This document shows positions 1-35,463 of a stretch of DNA of 64,000 bases, piece by piece. A model generated the notes under the pieces. That model made no database searches. It saw only the letters and a list, made by a program, of their open reading frames with translations, and was not told the DNA's origin. Within the stretch, counting starts at the first letter, position 1; each line of letters opens with the position of its first letter. Origin of the DNA: Manis javanica (Eukaryota > Chordata > Mammalia > Pholidota > Manidae); NCBI RefSeq assembly GCF_040802235.1, contig NC_133162.1, positions 823,501 to 887,500 of the forward strand. Direction: 5' to 3'. A program made the translations under genes and the position numbers.

Positions 1-26209
<26,209 letters not shown>

Positions 26210-26730
26210 CAGGGCGCAGATTCCACCAGGGCACAGACCCCGACAGCCCCTCCGGACCCCACCACCCAGCCCACCCCACCTACAGGCGCCCCTCCTCCAC
26301 CAGCCTCTGGACGTGCCACCTGGGCCCCCCACCTGGTTCTGCACGGGGCAGCGCCTGCCTCTGTCCCCACCTGCCCGGGGTCCGGCCTGCTCTGCGGCTC
26401 CCTCCTCCAGCCCTCCTCCTGCCCAGCACATGCGGCCCCTCGTGGAGGAGGAGCAGGGTCACTGGGTGGGAGGGGTGTGTCAGGGCTGACCACACGGATG
26501 CCTGGACCCCGGGACCCGCCACTATGGTCCAGTCACGGGGGAGCCACGTGCACACCCGGGGGCTGGGAGGGGGGCTGTTCCCACCTCCTGAAAGGCCGCA
26601 GCAGCAGGCGGGCCCTCTGGCAAACGCCTTTCCCAGGGGACAGGACAGCTGCCCTCCCTGTGCTCCCTGGTGCCCAGGCCCTGGTCCCCGGGTGGGAAAT
26701 GCCGCCAGGGCGGCCTGTGTGTCAGTGCTC

Positions 26731-26736
26731 AGTAAA
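26731..26736 (+). terminator. CFAP46: CFAP46 candidate poly(A) signal AGTAAA
   Basis: AGTAAA lies 520 bases after the stop codon and is followed within 15-35 bases by a GU-rich stretch (CTCTGTGTGGTGTCTG). No AATAAA occurs between the stop and this point. The signal may derive from a MIR-like tail (GTGCTCAATAAA-type), so the assignment is moderate. Confidence 0.5.
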
Positions 26737-26759
26737 CGGCCCTTCCCAGCCTCTCTGTG

Positions 26760-28565
26760 TGGTGTCTGCGACCGGGGCATCTGTCTGAAGCACTGCCGGC
26801 CTCCGGCTCCGAGCCCTGCCTGCTGGCCCACTCAACCCAGATGCCGGCAGCTTCTAGCACCTCAAAGACCAAAGGGCCGCGTGCAGTGCATGCCCCGGGC
26901 CCCGACTCAGGCTCACGGCTGGGCCGTCAGGGCTCCTGGAGAGGGTGCACCTTTCTCGTGATCTGCTGAATATGCGTCCGACAACCGGTCCATGCCGCCT
27001 GGTCTCATGGAGACCCTGGCACAGGCCCGAGCCCAGTAGTGAGCTCCAGCTCTCCCGCGTGCTCCCTGACGCGGGCTCTCGGGGGCTGTGTCTTCAGCCT
27101 GGGTGGGACCTGAAATGTGAGGGCAGGCAGAGCAGAGCCACCAAAGTGTGGCAGAGCAGAAGTGACCCTGGTGGGGTGTCCTGGTGGTCTGTTGCCTTGG
27201 GGCCTGGTGTGGCCCACAACGTGGGGCAGCTCCCTGCCCGCTGTGCTCCAGACTTGGACCCCTCCTGGCTCCTTGGGGTCACCTGAGAGGTGATGGGGAG
27301 GTGACATCAGAGGGAGGGAGATAGGTGAGGGCTCGACTGCTGAACACACACTCCGGTCAGCGCCTCCCCCAACCCTGCTGGCCCCCAACCCTTAGATACG
27401 TTTGGCCCACTTGGGACCTATACGGCAATGGGCCCAGAGGACATGATGGGCGCCCACCCATCCCGTGGCAGCCCTGGGGCGCTGACTGGACATACGCTGC
27501 TCCCTGGGTGGCCCCACCTCCCACTGGGCTGGTGGAAAAGCCAGGAGACTGGGCCAGGACCTCATTTCCCCTGAGGCCAGGGACTGGAAATGGCAAAGTG
27601 ACCCCTTAGGGTCGACAGCCCACGTCCGCCCTGCCCTGCAGTGAGCATCCAATTCTTCGTGGTCTGTGCCGCCTCTGGTGAGTAGGCGTGCGTCCCTCCG
27701 AGGGGCGCTTTGCCCAATGCCAGGCAAATGTTTAGTGAGTGACTGGACGAAGTCTAGCCGTGGAAGCCAGCAGGAAGCTGGGTGTGGACTCAGAGTGAGC
27801 AGGTGGGTGGGTGCCGAAAAATAGGGGGCTGGGGGGGCGAGCAGCTTGTCCCCGACCTCAGAGCCCCCGGGTGGGGTGTCCAGGCACCACCTGTGGTCAC
27901 ACCATGGACAAGGTGAGCCCCCAAAGCCACTGTCCTCACAAGTGGTCACTCAGCAGAGCTGAGGGTGGCCATAGGAAGGACAGACTATAGCCCCCAGGAA
28001 AGGTTCTCGCCCCATTCCCCAAGCCAGCCTGGCCCCTGTGGGGTCAGGGCAGGAGGCTGAGGCCAGGACCGTGCCGAAGGGTCTCACATGCCTGTGGCCA
28101 AAGGACAGATCTCTGGGCTGGAGCCACCCTGGTTAGAGGGTCCCTGGGCTGCAGTGAGGGTCAAGGCCCCTGCTGGCACTGGGTCCTGGAGGCAGTCCCT
28201 TGGGCATCTGCCTGGCTAGGCCCCAGAGCCCTGGTCTCCAGGGACCTAGCAGCCTGGCCAGGACACACCTCTGCAGGGTGACCGGGAGCCCCCAGGGCTC
28301 TTCCTGCCCTGTCCCACACTGTCCTGCAGACCTTGGGCAAAGGGTGTCCACATGTGTACAGCAAGTCTTGAGTCTCCTGCTCGCCTCACCTGGAGAGTTC
28401 CCTGGCCTCTGAGCGTAGCTCTGGGGTCGCCTGGCAGCCAGCAGCAGCCGTCCAAAAAGTCCACTGGATGCCAGGCCCCAGGCCAAGAGAGCCCTGGTCG
28501 CCATCTGCTGGCAAGGCTGAGCCACAGCAGCACAGCCTCTGCCCTCAGGTGCAGAGGGGCAGTAC
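26760..28565. other. Intergenic GC-rich stretch, no gene seen
   Basis: The open frames here overlap on both strands, have no flanking splice or promoter logic and resemble no known protein. A MIR-like tail may lie near 27,710-27,750. Confidence 0.5.
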
Positions 28566-28569
28566 TGCA

Positions 28570-29350
28570 GCTTCCTGGGTCAGGATGTACTGCAGTCAAA
28601 TAGCCGAAAAGAAAGCACAGATTAAGATTGTGATGAGGCACCACCACATACCTCCTAAAACATCTAAAATAAAAAATAGTGATAACACCAAATGCTGGCA
28701 GAGATGCAGAGAAACTGGGTCTCCCGACACTGCTGGTACGAATGTACAGTGGGCAGCCCCTGTGGAAAAATGTTTGGCAGTTTCTCTTAAACTATACATG
28801 CAATTAACAACCATTGCACTCCTGGGCACTCATCCCAGGGAAATGAGAACTTATGTCACAAGAGCACCTATGCATGAATGTTTCTAGCAGCTTTATTGCA
28901 TTAGGGCAAAAAAGAAACTAGAGACATCCCAAATGTCTCTCGCCTGTGAATGGTTGAACTCCGGTATATGTATCAGTGAGACTCTGCCCAGAAAAGGGCT
29001 GAGCTACTGACCCCTGGCTGAGTGAAGAGGCTCTGTGTGGTCTGTCACATGACATTCTCAAGGCACCAGGACTGCACAGATGGAGAAGGGGTGTGTGCTG
29101 CCAGGGCGCAGGCTGGCCTGTGCACGAGGGGGCCTTGGTGACATGCCAGTTCTTACCTCGATGGTGGCAGTGACACAGACGTCCACCTCACAGAGCTGCA
29201 TGCACACGCACACGCCTGGAGAGGGTGGTGAACTTGGGGCACGGTCGGCCGTGCCCTTCAGTTTCCTGGGGGACTCTGTACTGCCTGCACTGTTTTTGCA
29301 ACTTCCTGTAAATGTATCATTGCTTCAATATAAGAAGTTAAAAAAAAATC
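28570..29350 (+). mobile_element. LINE-1 3' end fragment (sense)
   Basis: The order AAGATTGTGATGAGGCACCA, GAGATGCAGAGAAACTGG, AATGTACAGTGGGCAGCC, GCACTCCTGGGCACTCATCC, ending in a poly(A)-like TTAAAAAAAA at about 29,338, is the classic L1 3' sequence. Confidence 0.75.
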
Positions 29351-29459
29351 TCACCTTTGATCATACTGAAAGGTAGTGATTCCCTCTTTTTTATTTCATT
29401 TTTTTCCTTTTTTTAAACACATACATGTTCCAGTTTTTTTAAAAAAACCTAACTAATGA

Positions 29460-29870
29460 CCAGGGAATAAATCCAAATCAGAGCAGTATTGGAAATATGA
29501 GCTTTCTTCTAGAAAGATGTTGGCACACACCCAAACAACAAGAATAAAAGCTTCTGGAAATATTTCATCTGTGCTGCATCCCATTTTTACCTTACACCGT
29601 GTCTACTCGTGTGAGAGATTAAACGGGGAGCGCTATTCCATGTATCAAAGGCTTTAAAATAACTTTCTGAATTATGTCCCAGCAACATAACAAATCACAT
29701 TATCAATTAGCTTCTATAACACAAGTGGCATTCCGTAATATATTCCAGCATGAAAAACTTGCGTAGGTGAAATTTATGTAACCCTACAAACTAAAAGGAG
29801 AAAAAAGATCACTTGGAATTTATTGGTAATAATAGGAGACAGAATGTAATGCAAATGGTGGGCAGCCCGC
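29460..29870. promoter_or_regulatory. AT-rich candidate enhancer with octamer
   Basis: This AT-rich island between GC-rich flanks contains a perfect POU octamer ATGCAAAT at 29849-29856 and a CAATTAG homeodomain site at about 29,704. Several SOX-like AACAA motifs are also present. There is no coding frame and no recognisable transposon. The regulatory role is inferred from composition and motif density only. Confidence 0.4.
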
Positions 29871-29871
29871 T

Positions 29872-31040
29872 GAGAAAGGCAGGCTGGACGTGCGTGTTCC
29901 GACTGTGTCCCAGGAAGGACGCAGGCTGTGATGGGCACCCTGGCGCGAGGGGCCTGGGATGCAGGAGGTCAGCACCCAGCCTCTGGCCTCCCTGACACCA
30001 CGTGGCCCACGTGTGCAGGGCGAGGGGGGAGCCCAGCTGAGCTCCAGGCTGGCTCCGTGATGTGCGCCAGTCCCTCAGGAGCTCACGCTTCTGGGAAAGC
30101 ACAGGCCCTGTGGGACTCGGGCAGCCCAGGGACCCAGGAGGGCCTGACCCCCAGCTCCAACCCCCACAGGGTCAGGGAGGCATCCACCCACGGCCCCAGC
30201 CCTGTGTCCACACAAGGTCTGGCCCTTCTACACCTGTGACGACCCGCAGACCCTCCATGTTTGGTTCTTGCTTGTCAATCACCTTTCTAAAGGTTCTGTT
30301 TGTTTTCTCAATTTATGTCTTGAAAACAGTGATGTCCATATTTTTTAAATGAGGTTTTTAAACAAGATGTTTTATTGTAGGAAATTGGGAAAATTGGAGT
30401 TAAAGGGACCAAGCCCTCACAGCCCGCACCAGAGGTCAGTGTCTCGACAGACCACCTGAATTATGTGCGGGCTCTTCCGTAGCCAGCAGTCTGGGTGGTC
30501 AAGGACCCTGTGTTCTCACTTACACGGTGGAGGATTTCCCACCACAAGATCTTTGAATCGGAGCTCTCACTCAAAGCATAAGCAGGCCGGTGCAAACCCG
30601 GAGCACCCCGTGCCTCAGGACGGGCCCTCCCAGATGTGGGAAATGGGGCTCCAGATGGGAAGGGGCAGGTATCGTGGGCTCTGGAGCCAGACCAGCCGGG
30701 CCACTTGGAGGTCATATTTGTGTGACCTATAAGGTGGACGCAGGCTCTGTGCCAATGCTGACATCCGTGCCTAGTAGGTCCCATCACCCAGGCACAAACC
30801 CAGCGCCCCACCCTGTGCAGCCATCACACGGTCTGCCTTTCCAGCCCTGACTGCCCCCAGAGTGCGCGCTGGCCTGGGCACTCAGGGCTCCTGGGTCTCT
30901 CCCTGGTATTCCCAGCGGGGTGCTCCGGGCATGCCCACCACCCCGCCCCTGCCGGAAGAGCAGGTTGGCAGCTCCGGTGGCTCCCCTGGCGGCCAGGCCT
31001 AGGGTGCTGAGGCGTAGCCACGTCCCCACATGGTTGATTC
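29872..31040. other. Intergenic, no gene seen
   Basis: GC-rich unique sequence with a short AT-rich patch at 30,240-30,400. A possible MIR-like piece lies at 30,685-30,730. Nothing else was recognised. Confidence 0.45.
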
Positions 31041-31074
31041 ACAACCATAGCTAAAACAGGCTTTCCAGATTGAT

Positions 31075-31370
31075 TTGGACTAAGAAATTCAGTGGGTTAA
31101 TAAAACTAAAATGTTCATAGATACCTGTATATAAATTTCTATTAAGTTCCCTCATCCAACACTGGTCTCTAATAGTTTAATTTCTGTATTAATAATTAAA
31201 ACTCTATTTTCAATTTCGGTGAACAATTGTTTTCCTTAATGATCTTCCTAGAGAAGCCAGTAATTTTATATCTTGTAAAAATGATTAACTGGCATCATTA
31301 TCCCATATCTCTGAAATATAACTCAGCAACTTCAAGAAAGGCCATTTGTACTCGATTAATGCCCCCTGCA
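31075..31370. promoter_or_regulatory. Candidate NKX6-2 distal enhancer A
   Basis: AT-rich with many TAAT cores. It includes TAATTA at 31193-31198, a palindromic SOX-type AACAATTGTT at 31222-31231 and ATTAAT near 31,355. It sits 15 kb upstream of NKX6-2 and is neither coding nor transposon-like. Conservation must be checked, since the call is by appearance. Confidence 0.4.
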
Positions 31371-31859
31371 TCAGGACACCGCGCCACTTCACGCCGTGCC
31401 GTCCTCTCATTCTATCATGGCTCTGATGAAGACAGAGACAACCAGTCTGATTACCCCATTCCAACAGGGAGATCGATTTCCCGGCGCTCTCACCCCTGCA
31501 AAGGGCAAGGTGCCATGACTGGCCCTGCTGGTGCAGCTGGGTGGACGGGTTCCCGGAGGCTGTGGGCTGGAGGGGGGACCCCAGCAGCTTCTGCAGAGCC
31601 TGGCTGTGAGTTTCCCTGCCAAGGCCCTGTAGGACCAGCAGACACTCTGAGGGGCCTGGGACCCTGGCCCCTGGGGTCTCGGCCTGGGCTGCCTGCTCCC
31701 CAACCCCCAGCAGCGGGCTTGCCGAGGTGTGGCTCCGCCCCAGGACAGGCAGACCTCCCAGCGGCCCACCCTCCACGGCCCCTGCCGGTGTGGAGGGGAT
31801 TTATCAAGGAGTGTGGGGGGGCTCCCTTTGTTGGGTGATTCAGGGGACGCGCCCGCCTC

Positions 31860-32065
31860 GCTACTCAATCACTGCCACTGTTGGCCAATATAATCTAATT
31901 GTTTGACATTCCCATCGCAATTCATTGAGACCAGCGAGGGATGACTAGATTAATACCCTCTGTTAGCGTTGGCTGATGGCCGGGATGGAGCTGATGGGCC
32001 AAATTATGGGGGAGCACTTACATTTTCTTATTATAGATTTTAATTCTTTGTGACAAGAGACGAGA
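31860..32065. promoter_or_regulatory. Candidate NKX6-2 distal enhancer B
   Basis: A second island rich in homeodomain cores. It has TAATTG at 31897-31902, GATTAAT near 31,948, AATTATGG near 32,000 and CTTTGTGACA near 32,046, after 370 bases of GC-rich sequence separating it from island A. No coding potential was seen. Confidence 0.4.
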
Positions 32066-32615
32066 GATGGTGTTAGGACAATAAAGTGGGGGCAGCCGTC
32101 CTCCACCGGATGCCCTGGAGTTGCAGCGCCCCACACATTCTGGGGTGCCTGCTCCAAGACAGGCCCTGGGCTGGGCCACTGCAGGGCTTCAGGGGCATTC
32201 ACATGGGCCCACATGGGGACAAGGGACCATCCTGCCAAAGCCCTGGGTCCCCCCATGGAACTTCTTTGAAATGGTGCTCTGGGTCTCACAACCACCCCCA
32301 GGAAGCTGCAGGGCAGCCCGAGTGAGGCCAGCTGCTGCCCCAGGCAGGAGGTCCAAGTGACAGCCCAGCATCCAGGTGCTGCTGAAGTGACCTTCCTCAC
32401 AGGCAGGGGGTCATCCTTGTGTCTGGTAGCCGCCTGGGTCTCCAGTTCTGTGAATTTCTCATTATTTCTCCTCCTCATCTTTGGTTGCCTGCTTTCTCTT
32501 TGATTATTAATTTCTGGTTCTTTGTATAGTATGAACACTGACATTCTTCTGTCATGCCACTGAAAACATTCTCCCCCACTCCCACTGTGGCTGGTCTTAT
32601 GTGACAGCTTTCTCG
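32066..32615. other. Intergenic, no feature seen
   Basis: Unique sequence; overlapping frames on both strands are not supported as genes. Confidence 0.4.
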
Positions 32616-32850
32616 CTGCACACCAGGCTTCCCTCCCAGCCTGCACACCAGGCTTCCCTCCCAGCCCTGCACACCAGGCTTTCCCACTGCACACCAGGCT
32701 TCCCACCCGGCCTGCACACCAGGCTTCCCATCCGGCCCTGCACACCAGGCTTCCCTCCTGGCCTGCACACCAGGCTTCCCATCCGGCCCTGCACACCAGG
32801 CTTCCCTCCCGGCCTGCACACCAGGCTTCCCACCCGGCCCTGCACACACC
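32616..32850. repeat. Minisatellite, about ten 25/26-bp units
   Basis: Units begin CTGCACACCAGGCTTCCC at 32616, 32641, 32667, 32687, 32712, 32738, 32763, 32789, 32814 and 32840 (last one degenerate). One unit is shortened to 20 bp. From unit 5 the spacing alternates 26 and 25, a 51-bp higher-order dimer. That period is divisible by three and keeps open frames on both strands. Confidence 0.95.
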
Positions 32851-34380
32851 TCTCTGGCACCAAACGTGACTGTTTTCTCCTAATGGGCAGGAGAGCAGCT
32901 CCAGGTTCAGAGCAAGGTATTCAGCTGAGACCATGGGGGGAGGTGGTAGCTGCCCCCAGGAGGGCAGGGGTGCACTGGCACAGGGACACTAGGCGGACAC
33001 ACTGGGTGAGAGGCCCCTGGATCTCCAACCTGTTCAGGAGCGGGTTGTAAGTTTGGGCTGACCAAAGATTCCAAATATGGGACATTTTCACTTATTGCTG
33101 TGTTTTGGTCTTGAAACCCTGCAGGGCTCCTTCTGTGCAAGTACCAGGAGGAGGAGGTGGTGGGACAGGGGAGTGGCTGCAGAGAAGACCCTGCTGGGCA
33201 GGGGGCAGTCTCCTCAGGGGAGACCCCAGCCCCTCTTGGAAGGGCACCTGGCTGGGCCCTGGCTCTGGGAAGAGACTGGCTGGAGGCTGGTGACTGGGCA
33301 GCGGGGTCAGAGCCCCAGGCACGCCCCAGATGGAGGGTCAGGCCTGAGTGTCCCAGGGAAACGCTCCGAGTTCCCAGGTGGAGAGACTCACACCCTTAGG
33401 CAGGCTGAGGGGAGGGACGGGAGGCAGGTGTCCGGGTGTGAGGCAGTGTCTGTTCTCCTGCATCCTTGGCCCCCAAACAGCCAAAGCCAGTGGGACGAGG
33501 GAAGGGACACAGTCCGGGCCCCTCGGGGATGGGGCAGGCCTGGCCTCTCTGTAGACAGAAGCTGCTGGCACCCAAGTGACACAGCGACTCCCTGAGCTGT
33601 CGCTGACCCTCCGGCCCACCACGGAGGCCTTATCAGTGCCTCCAGACAGGAGGTGGACACAGGATGGAGCCGGGGCTGGGGGGTGGCCCAGGTCAGGTGG
33701 AAGAGGGTGTGACCTCCTCCATCCACACCTCAAGGTTTTGGGGGCATTTCTTAGCACTGCCCCATTGGGCCGAAACCCGCTGGGGGGCTCCATGCCATCC
33801 CCAGTACCCACTCCCTCTGCCCACGCTTTCTGGGGGCACCACAGGGGGGCCAGAGCTCCAGTCTCGGGGGAGTCGGGGCTGTGGACCCCCCACCGATGGG
33901 AGTGAGAGCGGACCCCATTTCAAGATGTCCAGGATGACAGAGGCATGACCCAGCGTGGGCAGCACAGCGTGGGTGACCCTGCGGCCCAGGCAGGCCTGGG
34001 GCATCGGGGGGGTGCTTGAGCCCCCCAGCCTGTTCCATGAGGCATCTGCCCTGAATGCCCAGCAAGGCTGGTACCTCTGAGGCCTGGTCTATGGATTCTG
34101 AGCCTGCACCCAGAGCCCAGCTGGAAAGCGGGTTCCCCAGGGCGGATTCATACTTGTGTTGTGGCCCACACCACTGCCGAGGGCAGGGCCTGGCTGGAGA
34201 GGCACCCAGACAGAGGCCCCTTTGGGGCCTCTCCACCCATCCCCGTTTCCTCCCTGGAGGGGTCCCAGGAGCCCCCACTAAAGCCCACTTTGCAGAACAG
34301 AGCCCTGTAACAAGGCGCACAAGGCAGGGGCCTCACAGGCCCCGACACTGGGCCCAGCTCTGTACAGGCAGGGGCAACAA
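32851..34380. other. Intergenic GC-rich stretch, no gene seen
   Basis: Open frames up to about 170 codons are present on both strands, with no conserved peptide or splice structure. Confidence 0.45.
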
Positions 34381-34515
34381 GGTGTCCCGGGCTCAGGTGA
34401 GGTGTCCCGGGCTCAGGTGAGGTGTCCTGTCTCAGGTGGGGTGTCCCGGGCACAGGTGACATGTCCTGTCTCAGGTGGGGTGTCCCGGGCACAGGTCAGG
34501 TATCCTGTGCTCAGG
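34381..34515. repeat. Minisatellite of about 20-bp units carrying CAGGTG
   Basis: Seven units of the type GGTGTCCCGGGCTCAGGTGA, alternating with a TGTCCTGTCTCAGGTGGG variant. Five copies keep the E-box CAGGTG and the last two read CAGGTC. Confidence 0.9.
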
Positions 34516-34799
34516 TCTAGTGCTGCGTGTCCCCCACTCCCCTCTGATCTGGAGTACCCAGCCCTCTCCCCTTCTCTCCCATGTGCACCAGGCCTCCTTT
34601 CCCAGACATGCCCAGTCTGGAATCCCACAAATACTGGCACCCCATGCAGGGGCCTTAGGCAGTTGCCCTGTCCTGAATTCCTGGGGGGAGAAACACAACA
34701 CTTCTGACCTCCTATGGACATATCACGTAGCACATTTCCTGACAGGATCATCCCATACATTATTCTAGCAGAGGACATGTGGGGAGTCACATAATGGGG

Positions 34800-35180
34800 C
34801 TCTTAAGAAAAAAAATAACATGCATAAGCCAGCGCAGGACCAATACGATTTCTACATGGTGGTAGATGGAAGGGAAGACAGAGTATTTTTAAAAGCAATA
34901 TTATTCAATTAGTGCAATCTGTCCATAGACTGAACATGAACTTTTTCCTTACAAGTACATACAGGTGTTAAAGCTTTTTTGTTTAAAAGTAACTTTTGCC
35001 CCTTATAACCTAGTATCCAAGGTCATTAATTCAAGTCACAGTGACACTGTTTTTTGAGGTACAGTTGTAGAAAAAAAAAAAAAAAATCAAAGAGCTAACA
35101 TATTTACAGCCCATGATGTATTCTTTATTTTTAAAATATTCTTACTTCTACAGGTATAAAAGATTAATATTATTCCTAAG
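34800..35180. promoter_or_regulatory. AT-rich candidate regulatory island
   Basis: It contains TCAATTAGTGC at 34905-34915, an 11-mer repeated exactly at 40449-40459, plus AATATTATT and TCATTAATTC motifs. A poly(A) run lies at about 35,070-35,087. Its function is inferred from motif content only. Confidence 0.35.
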
Positions 35181-35199
35181 AGCCAATTGGAAAAGGAAC

Positions 35200-35463
35200 T
35201 CACACCAATAAAACTTTTTTTGATTAGTCATTTGATTTTTATACTTGATTTCTATGTGAATCCCACATTTCTCCCTTATTTATTTATTTATTTTTTGAGA
35301 GGGCATCTCCCATATTTATTGATCAAATGGTTGTTAACAACAATAACGTTCTGTACAGGGGACTCAATGCACAATCATCGATCAACCCCGAGCCTAACTC
35401 TCAACAGTCTCCAATCTTCTGAAGCACAACGAACAAGTTCTTACATCACACCAATAAAACTTT
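35200..35463 (-). mobile_element. LINE-mobilised retroposon with 18-bp target duplication
   Basis: TCACACCAATAAAACTTT occurs at 35200-35217 and again at 35446-35463. Between them, on the minus strand, lies a repeat body that ends in (AAATA)-type A-rich sequence (seen on + as TTATTTATTTATTTATTTTT near 35,276). About 58 bases of other sequence and a second T-run then reach the left duplication. The body (+ strand GGGCATCTCCCATATTTATT through GAACAAGTTCTTACA) looks like a dispersed family member, but I cannot name the family with confidence. Confidence 0.75.

Noticed and set aside
32475-32934. Repetitive protein-like frames on both strands (VCRxGGKPGVQ type)
   Set aside because: Produced by the 25/26-bp minisatellite, whose 51-bp dimer is a multiple of three.
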